Positions 55,641 to 64,000 of a stretch of DNA of 64,000 bases are shown in pieces. Every line of letters starts with the position of its first letter. Position 1 is the stretch's first letter. The stretch is from Himantopus leucocephalus (lineage: Eukaryota > Chordata > Aves > Charadriiformes > Recurvirostridae). Location of the stretch: positions 7,181,129-7,245,128 of the forward strand of contig RSEF01000019.1 in NCBI GenBank assembly GCA_003993805.1, written 5' to 3'. Below the pieces are notes generated by a model. That model made no database searches and had not been told where the DNA came from. It saw nothing but the letters and a program-made list of their open reading frames with translations. A program made the position numbers and the translations under genes.

Positions 55641-57150
55641 AGTGCACTAAGATGTAAGGTGAAAGCCAAGTAAAGTTTAAAATTGCCAGATGCAGAATCT
55701 GGAGAACAAAAAGCCTGTAGAAGCCGAAGGGGAGCTAACAATGGGCTTTTAGTTTAAAGTCAACTTCAGAGGAAACCAGAGAGACCATTTTTGGTCCCAG
55801 GAAGGTCAGGCTGTGTCATTGCTTCTTTAATGTGGCCCCTTAATGGCTGTTAGCTTAGTTTAGTTCCATTAACGTCTCAGTGCAGCTCTTGAGCTGGAGA
55901 CTTTTTTCTCAGGAGTATTCTTTGAATGTTTTCCCAAATGCCCGGTTCACCCTTTAACGATCGTTTTCTGCACCCTTTCACGTACCTCGGTGAATATGGA
56001 GTATACAGCACCTTTGTGTTACCTTTGGACTAATGGAGTCATGCTTTTGTAAGCTTTCTGGCTTCTTCCCAAAGTCTATTTGCAGACCACAGGATGCTCA
56101 AAGTGCACATGCCCGACTCAAAGGGAGTCCGGCCTGATCATCTGCTGTGTTCGGAGTCTTTCCATGGTTACAACAAGCTTGTTTTATCGATTGCGGGAGA
56201 CATGCTCATGACTTTTAAAAACCATTTATGGCTTTTGTTAAAAGTTATTTAATTCAGGTGTTGACAGGATGGCTCCTGGCAGTATTCCCCAAGTCTAAGC
56301 AGACTGTACAGAGAGGGAATAATGGGCACTTTGGTGATGGAAAGCATCCTGCAAAGGTTTGCGCGTGTGTAACTCACACACTGTGAACAGTCCATGTGCT
56401 TCTGTGTTGATATTTAGCAGTAAAGTGAAGGCGATAAAAATCAGGAGATTTTTATCGGGAGAGAAAGTCCCTGCTGTCCCCCACCAGTGCTGCCAGGTAC
56501 AGCACGTGCTGCCAGCCGCCTGTGGCAGCAGCTTGCGGTGGTGACAGCCCCTCCTGCACAGGTTTGGGTCCCAGTTCTTACCAAAGGAAAATACCAAATT
56601 GTCCCAAAACTGCTAACTGATGTGGAGAATTAATTCATACCCCTTTTCACATTGACACAATATTAAGAGGTATAAAAATAAAGATATCACAGAGGAAAAA
56701 TACAATTTCTTTAAAGCAGCTTTCTCAACTATGTGGTAAATTATGGTTTCACAATAAAAAGAAACATGAATATTTTTGAAGCTGAAGAGGACAAGCATAG
56801 CCTTTTTTGTACAGTCTTGTTTTCTTTATTTTAGTCAATAAACAGACACTAGGAAGATATAGAGCACTACTTTATGCAGAAAACAGCAGGGAAGAAATCT
56901 GAATGGAGTGCAGATACAGGGGATTAATGAATTAGTAGCACAAAGGAGAAATGCAAAGCATGTACCAATGCCGGAAAGAGACCAAACGGTCCCTTATCTT
57001 TAAGCTTGTCAGATAGCAGAGCAGTTATTTCTAGACTGACTTCTTAGAAAGAAAACACCGTTCAGTGACAAAAAATTCACAAGGGTGTTTTTAATTTGGG
57101 AGAAAATGAGGCAATATGAGAAAGCTCTGCTTGGCCTAATTAACTAAATT
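55641..57150. other. AT-rich noncoding stretch
   Basis: AT-rich, largely non-repetitive sequence with a small GC-rich patch near 56480-56560. No long frame. Confidence 0.42.
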
Positions 57151-58740
57151 GATGTGTTTTCTTTCCTGAGGCCGGGGCTCTATTTTGTTTACATTGCTGT
57201 TAAAAACAGGCTCAAAGTTTTGAGTTCGGTGCCCAGGTCAGCATGGTCGTGGTGGTTTTCACTGCGCATGAGCCTCCCTCCCTCCCACCTCCCCTGGCAG
57301 ACCCCCGTGGCTCCGGCTCCTGCTATGGCTGGCACCCCGGCTGCGCCCCGTCCCTCGGCAGGACACATCCCGGCTACGGAGGCAGATTGAGAAAGCAAAA
57401 CAGAGTGATAACAGTGCTCGAGCTACGACCACCACAAGAGACCGCGGAGTCGCCCCCGCACCGGTGTTTGGTTTTCTGCTGAAACACTAAGACCAGGTCG
57501 CTAAGCTTTGTTCAGGGCAGCTCGCTGTAGCCACGGGTCTGCCTTCAGCCCTGGGGCTCACGGTCCTCAGGACCACGCTTGATGTCAGGTCCTTCTGAAA
57601 AGCACCACACAGCCTTAATGCAGCACAGTGTCAGCAAGAGTTATTCTCAGTGACACCACACCAAGTTCCCACTCCTGCCTTTAATCAGTCATCATAGGGC
57701 GGGAGTATTTCCCTTTCTCTTCCCCATCTGGATTAACTGATTCACTCACTTTTGAAACGCTTCACCTGTCTTCTGGTACACCAGCTGGTTTTCAGAGGTG
57801 AGAATAAGGCACTTAGGGCAGGTGAGGGACTGGCGGTCTTCATAGCTAGGGCAGGTCCTCCTTTCCTAAAGGAGGTGCTAACTGTGCCCTGCTGCTGAGG
57901 GGCCAAGCTGGCCCTCAGGTGCTGCCAGGGCGGCAGCGCTGATGGGGTGGAGGGAGACGATGGTGGGACTGGCCATGGCTCAGACCCCTGGCTCCTGTGC
58001 CTGGGGAGCACAGGTCCTGCTCATGGTTGAGCAGGTCGTTGTGCTGCTCTTGGAGGGGTGTGGGAATGCTGCTGGGGCAGCAGTTCGTCCCGGCCCCTCT
58101 GCGGGCAGGGGCTCGTGGTGGTTTTGCTGTGCCCTGAGGCTCTGCTTGCCTGGACTGAGACAGAGAGTGGGCGCTTTGGTGAAGGAAACCCCTGCAAAGC
58201 GGAAAATGCTGAAGAACTGGAGGACTGCTCGCTCTCACAGGTTTGTCAGAACTCTGCTTGCCTTGCTAAGTAAAACATTCTCATTCCTTTGGTGCTCAGC
58301 TCTGGGAAAGCTTTCAGCCAAAGCAAAGGCTCAGATTCACTAGAGCAACATAACAAACCTTTCAATGACTTTGTCAAAAAACAATCAGTGCTTAGAAATC
58401 CAGCTGTCTTGGGGGACAACTGTTACTGCGCATGCGACAATTTCTTGGCTGTTAAGCGTAGCCACTGGGTTGGTAGGACACTGGTCCTTGAGCATGGTGT
58501 TGATGAGCTCAGTGTCGCTGGCTTTGGGGAAGCAGAGGGGTCCCTTGAGCTGGGTCCCCGGCGTCCCCTCCAGCACAGCCCCTCCCCTGGGACCTGCTCT
58601 GGTGTTACCAGCTCGTCCTATCTTCATGTGAGAATGAACACAATGGCTCTGCTTAAACGTGCCACAGATATTGCTTCTGCAGAAAAATCTGTGCTTTTCA
58701 TGTGTGTTTCGGTGTTAGCCCTGTTGATGGTGTTATGTTG
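57151..58740. other. GC-moderate noncoding stretch
   Basis: Frames of 60-150 codons are open on both strands (for example 58289-58741 forward, 57915-58238 reverse). None has a recognisable domain or splice structure. No repeat end was seen. Confidence 0.42.
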
Positions 58741-60046
58741 AAAGAACCCAAAATGTGTGTGTTTGGTTAATATTGTATGTTCTCCTTTAAAATGATTAAC
58801 CAAGTAAGAACAAGGCATTGTGCAGCTGGGGCATTATTTAAATCTGTTTGGAAACCTCATGCTAATATTTAAATTGCTTCTCATTTTAATTGAAATACTT
58901 ACTCCTGGGAAGGCGGAAGATAGAGGTGTTGCTTGCAAACGTTCATGGCATTGACACAGCCACAGTGGGTGATAAATACCAACTTGCAGAAAAAATAAGT
59001 GTGTAGAAGCATTTTCTCTAAAGGCTCAGCAATGAGAAAATAGTGAGTTAAAAATGTTTTAGTTATGTGTTGGAAAAATTAGCAAGAGCCTGCATTAATT
59101 GAAATTCAGTTCTCTGTGTATATCAGTTCCTTATCCTTCTGGGATTCTTAGCAGTAGGAAAGAGACAGAGCAACAGATTAAGCTAAATGTTGGCAAGGAC
59201 AGAGATAAATTGATGGTTTAAAGCCTGTGTTGAGACAAATTACTACTAAAAACCTGCTTGCTCTTTTTTCTTGACTTCTTGTAAGACCAAATACTCAGTA
59301 ATACAACAGACCTGCTGTTTGTAAACCTGGCTATGGCAGGTACAAAGGGGAATTTAAGCTCTGTGGGTGTGATTGTGTTAATGTTTTTTCTTCCATGACT
59401 TGAAAGTGGATGCTGTGACAGTGGAAAGGTGCCAATTTTCAACACCTTTCCTCAGGTTTCCTCTTTGCTGTGTTATCTTCTACAAACGGAGACCTGAGAG
59501 TGTGGAGGGAGCCGGCAGGCAGGGACGGCAGCCGGCGCTGCCCACCTCTCCCGGGGCGCTCTGCCTGTCCTGACCGGCCCTTCCAGCCTCGCCGGCAGCT
59601 GCCACTGCGGAGACCCTCCTCTTGTTGCCCGCGCAGCACAGCCGGGCCGCGATTCGGAGCTCTGGCACCACTGTGGTGTCCAGAGCTAACGGCTAGATTG
59701 AAATCAGAGAAAGTTTTTTGTCCGCTTTGAGTCAAGCCAGTCTTAATGTCTTTCTGGTGTGTTTGAAACAAAATGTGTATTTCATGCATAGCTCATGTAG
59801 GATAAGCAAATTAGTTATTTTGTGGTATTGTTCTATTAATTTACATCCCCTTCTAACTTGCAGGTACTTGTTTAATTTAAAAGTCTGCAATCAGGCTTGT
59901 AATATTAGTAAATTTTTAAATCGGCATAAATAATACAGAAATTAAAACCTAAGAAAGCAGGAATGATTTGAATATGGGCACTATCGGAGGCTTTAGTCGC
60001 CTCCTGAGCCTTCTGCATGTTGCTGACACATTGAAAATTATTTATA
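58741..60046. other. AT-rich stretch with one GC-rich patch
   Basis: A GC-rich patch at about 59500-59680 has frames open on both strands (86 and 116 codons). The rest is AT-rich noncoding DNA. Confidence 0.42.
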
Positions 60047-60063
60047 GTGTGTGTGTGTGTGTG
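60047..60063. repeat. (GT)n microsatellite, 17 bases
   Basis: A continuous GT dinucleotide run of about eight and a half units. Confidence 0.95.
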
Positions 60064-60950
60064 CTATTGTTTCTAATTTAAATATGTGCACTGACTGTTT
60101 TAAGACCTGGAGACAGCCCTACCCTGCTGTTAGTAATGCTGATGAAAACAGACATGTAGACCAAACTGTGCTGTTGTGGCGAATGACAGTTCTCCAGGGT
60201 CAGGACTGAAATGTTTCATGTTGCACACTAAGAAGCAAATGGATTTTTTTCTCTTGCTGGGTGTGATTTCCCGCCAGCAAGCTGGTTGAAAAGAATTGTA
60301 TTGAATTAGGATAGTCAAAAGGTTATAGCCCTGAGACCTCAGCACCTATTAAGTTGTAGCTGCGGAATCCAGCAATTTAAGTCCAAGGTGCAGGGATTCA
60401 GTAGTCACAAACGAAGGGCAACTCATCTCTGGATATTGTCATGATTTCTGTGTGTTTCTCTGATACCAACTTGACACCATGGCAGCTCTTGGTGGACTAG
60501 CATTTGTGCGTAGCAGGTTGTTTGTGACTCTCCCATTAAATACGTGATGCTGGAGGTAGTGGTTGCAAGCAAACAGCGAGGTTTGGGTCTGCTTCGGTCT
60601 CTGCGCTCGGCTGCCTGGCGCTGAGGAGGGCAGGAGCGCAGGGGCGAGCTCCCCAAGGGGCATCCCGGCGAGGAGCGAGCCGGGGGCGGTGGTGCCGTGC
60701 CCTGGGTGCCTGCCTGCTTGTCAGCACACGTGACTCTGCGGGGCAGCATGGTCGACTAAACACCACCCGGCACAGCATGGGGTTGGATGGTGGGATTTGG
60801 GAAAGGCCAGACCAGTTGCACCTTTGCGCAGTGCAGAACTGCCCGGCATTAACTCATCGCAGGTGTAACCACTTGGACCCGTGGTTGCACCGGCCCCTCT
60901 TCGCAGTGTCTAGACCTCACCTAGAGACTCATTTCAAATTAAAGAATAAG
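60064..60950. other. Mixed noncoding stretch
   Basis: A GC-rich patch at about 60590-60770 has antiparallel frames of 74-108 codons. No gene or repeat was recognised. Confidence 0.42.
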
Positions 60951-61790
60951 CATCTGTGTTTGTAAATAAACAGTTGTTAAACTTGCTCAGATATTCAATT
61001 TGTTCCATCCCAAGGATTTCCAATCAATATTGCATTCTAGCAGAAAAATAATGTAGTAAGCCATTATTAGAATAATGTTGTGTTCATTTGTTGATGCTCA
61101 CAACTGACAGCAAATCTTTGTTTTAATTAATTCTTAGATGAGTTAAATAAAAGCCATTCTCATTTTTCATTCCACTCTTCTTTTCAAGTTTTATTGTGCT
61201 CCTAGTACAGCTAAAATTGGCAGGATTGACCAGAATTTTATATTCTGATACTATGTAACTTTTATTTCTCAGCACTGTTGTTACAGGCCTATTTTTATTT
61301 TTGGAAGTTAGTTGAGTACAAATAGCAATATTGGTTTTCATAAAATGCTGTGGAAATAAGTTGTTTTGGAGGTTCCACTCTGCATGGTTCTGATTAAAGG
61401 TATTTTGCATATATGCTAATGCTTTAGCAATTTCCAACTTGGCTATATTTACAGTTGGCATATATCTCGCAGGGTGTGATAAAATGAAGCATTTTAGCTT
61501 TTCTAACTTGAAAGAAGTGGGCTGATGCCGGGTCATGGTTATCCTATAAACCAAGAATATTTCTCATGCAACTCCAGAGAATATCAGCGCATGGTTTGGA
61601 TCTTCTGTTTTAGTTATGACCGGCCATGTATTTAGAGCAATAGCCAATAAAACATCATTAACAATCCTTCGTCAAATAACACAGAAAGTACATTAAAAAT
61701 AGTTTTGTTGTGCCTACTGTACATGGAGAGTCAATAGAGGTCGTGTAAGTGTTTGTAATAAACCTCTATGTTTAAAAAAAGCTCAGAACT
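60951..61790. promoter_or_regulatory. Long AT-rich candidate conserved element
   Basis: Non-repetitive AT-rich DNA with TTTTAATTAATTC, AACATCATTAACAATCC and CAATAGCCAATAAAA words, among others. A minus-strand frame of 143 codons (61123-61554) is long for such AT-rich DNA. Its peptide is Lys/Asn-rich with no domain I recognise. Long stop-free stretches can occur by chance in conserved noncoding elements. Both readings remain open. Confidence 0.33.
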
Positions 61791-62850
61791 TAATTTTAAT
61801 GCTGCTGTAGATATAAGCGGAAGATTTTGTTTCCTGTCCCAGAAGAAATTTGAGATTTCAATTTATTTACCCTCTTACTCTCTCATATTGCTGCCACTTT
61901 AAATGAGAGATGAAAGGACAGTTTGTGTGTGCGTGAATGTAATTAGTCTGAGGAAGAAAACAGACCCAGAAAGGATGTTGCTTTGCTTTCAATCGCTAAA
62001 AAAACCAACCAACCATAAACTGAAATTGCAAAGCTACAGTACTCTGAACTAAAACAAATCTTTTTCAATGAATGCTGCTTTGGCAGTTGCAATTCCCCTC
62101 CCGCCAAGTCTGTTTTCTTAATTTGGGACACCGAACACTGCTTTTTTCCATAAGCAGTTTTTGTCAGAGCAGGAAGAGGATGCAGGATGTTCTTGTTGGC
62201 ATCTAATATTTGGTACCTCACCACTCCCCTAGTGTGCCTAAGTGACCTGAATTGGAGAACTGAAGAGTCCCTGAAATTTATTGATCTTTCTTAGCAACGT
62301 AATTAACTTGAGAGGAGCTTAGGTGCTCGTTATATAGGCATCAACACAAAACTCAAAGACAGACTAAACAAAGCACTGGATAATAACTTAGAAGCCCGGG
62401 GGAATATTCTGTGCTATCAAATTGCTGGACTGGATAGCCTAACAGGATTTCTGTCCCTGGCAATTAGCATTAATCCTGTTCATAGCTGGTATAAAGAGTT
62501 GTCAAAGGCAGAACTTTTTGTCACTCTTGTTCCTGAATGAACATTAGGAGAAATGAATGCATGCTTAAAGCTCAGGCCTGTGTCAACCTTCAATAAGGAA
62601 ATTTAATTGTGACAGTGCTGGGTGAAATGGCATCTTTGACATTGTCCAAGGAACATGGAATTTGCAGAGGTATTTTGGGTTTAGAATAGTTTTTGGTTGA
62701 TACCTCAAGGTATGAAGAGGACTGATTTACCCTGATGTGTTTTTCTTTTTTTGGTTTGTTTGTTACAATCATATTTGAGAATGCAATTTATTTTAGTTTC
62801 CATGAAATTTTGATGACTCTTTTTCCCCACTGTATAACTATTTATCATTG
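61791..62850. other. AT-rich noncoding stretch
   Basis: AT-rich, non-repetitive sequence. A GGCAATTAGCATTAATCC homeodomain-like patch lies near 62459-62476. No frame of note and no repeat. Confidence 0.38.
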
Positions 62851-64000
62851 GGAATTGCTCCATCCACATGCATGCCAGGGTCTTTAGGGACTCAGCAAGT
62901 TGCGCAGTCTGTCATTATTACTTTGTTCCTCTCTCTTTCTCCTGGCTTGCTTGTGTATAGCAGGGAACGTGGACTCTCACATTCAGCACTTTTATACATA
63001 TTCTCCCTTGCAGACCATGAAAGCTTAATAGCAAGCTGTTACCGTCTCTTTTGCATGCTTTGCATGCTTTTCTTGTATGTGTGTTGGAGACAGCCAGGTG
63101 AGAACCGAGCTGCTGTAGACAAAATGGGTGAGAAAATGCCCATTAAATTTCATACTAGAACTTGAAAATTAGTCATGCTTAATTTTAATTTTAATGCAAT
63201 CTCACAGTAAACTCTTCTAGCTGAGGCAATTACAAGTGAGTACCTTCACAGAAACCTCCTCCTCCTCCTCCTGTGCGTGTCGTGCTGCTGATGCTCCAAG
63301 GTGGTTTCTGCTGCATGAGTTAACCACAGGGACCTCTGGCTGATCTGTGAGGGCTGAATGGAGAGGGGCTGCACTGGGTCAAATAAATCCATGCAGGCTA
63401 AGGGGGGCTGTCCTGATGATTGTAGGAGGGTGTGCAGCACACCTGCCCGATACCCTACTGGTTGGTGCCGATGCGCTATGATGGGCTCGGTGATATGGGA
63501 GGCTGCTGTGAGTGGTGCTGGGGCTCAAATCCTGCAGTGCGGGAGACACTTGCTCTTGCAGCCTCAAGGTAAAAGCGATAGACAGAGGCTACTCTGGAAA
63601 GGTAGGGTAGCGATGTGAGTCCTCTACATCTCGCTCCCTTAAGCGTCGAGGCCGAGAAAGGAAAGTAGACATGCAGTTGCCTTGTATATCTTCTGCCCCT
63701 TCCTTTCAGGAGATGTTTTACTTGCAAATTTGGAAGTGTTGTGCAGACTAAACTCCCCTTGTGATAGCATTTCTTCTTCTCTTCCCTAAAGCAGTAGACA
63801 TGGATAACATGAGCTGTTGTTAAAATATCTGTTGCAGCTGAGGTCCCGTGGGAGACAATCTCTTGTGCTGAGGACCCTGACATTATGGGAGAAACTCAGT
63901 CTCACAAATGGATCTTTATTGGCCTTCTGAACTAACACAGCTCAATTTAAACACTCAAAATTGACCTTAGTGGGCTGAAAAATGAAAGGGCTGGTGCTGC
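62851..64000. other. Mixed noncoding stretch with a short CTC repeat
   Basis: A (CTC)n tract lies at about 63257-63272. Short frames on both strands lack recognised domains. The window ends inside ordinary noncoding DNA. Confidence 0.42.

Noticed and set aside
1..64000. CRISPR arrays, bacterial operons, insertion sequences, riboswitches, rRNA or complete tRNA genes
   Set aside because: None of the required repeat spacing, conserved stems or coding patterns was found; the sequence is vertebrate in character.

Overview
This window looks like vertebrate nuclear DNA, most likely from a bird. The best evidence is four CR1-family LINE fragments. Three of them keep the diagnostic 3' terminus built from ATTCTATG-type octamers. 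There is also one retroviral LTR of avian style and one weak MIR-like relic. No L1, Alu, B1 or other mammal-specific repeat was recognised, and nothing bacterial (operons, Shine-Dalgarno sites, CRISPR arrays) is present.

I could not recognise any known protein-coding gene. Nearly all open frames are short and overlap on both strands in GC-rich blocks, as expected by chance. The window therefore reads as an intergenic or intronic stretch, possibly a gene desert. AT-rich blocks full of homeobox-, SOX- and POU-like words (about 6.0-6.5, 7.0-7.6, 8.0-8.35, 9.6-10.2, 15.8-16.0, 22.2-22.5, 27.2-28.0, 29.7-29.9, 31.55-31.7, 33.6-34.1, 34.6-35.3, 38.1-38.4, 44.5-44.8, 47.6-48.2 and 61.0-61.8 kb) alternate with GC-rich, CpG-containing blocks (about 2.1-3.1, 7.65-7.95, 8.4-8.8, 10.3-10.6, 13.4-14.5, 26.7-27.2, 37.0-37.3 and 51.4-52.1 kb). 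This layout is typical of regulatory deserts around developmental genes, but conservation cannot be measured here, so the enhancer calls are inference.

Mobile DNA: a CR1 3' fragment at 10.94-11.11 kb; a longer CR1 relic (end of ORF2 plus 3' terminus) at 20.19-21.10 kb; and a composite at 49.99-50.97 kb, where an LTR with a polyadenylation signal and a primer-binding-site-like sequence lies between two minus-strand CR1 tails. A MIR-like fragment lies at 18.27-18.36 kb. The clearest simple repeats are (ATAAC)11 at 16.46 kb and a GGAT/GGAA tract at 38.49 kb.

The strongest transcription-start candidate is the CpG-rich block at 51.4-52.1 kb, with ETS-like and YY1-like words and a splice donor. 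A second is the CpG block at 37.0-37.3 kb, which holds an ATG frame ending exactly at a consensus donor. Weak coding candidates are a membrane-segment frame on the minus strand at 11.48-11.73 kb, an exon-like frame at 39.10-39.33 kb, and an exceptionally long open frame at 43.39-44.53 kb. None has a recognised homologue. I see no convincing new biological system; the most testable signals are the POU-octamer cluster at 33.74 kb, the SOX/homeobox/E-box composite at 31.60 kb and the hairpin at 49.23 kb.
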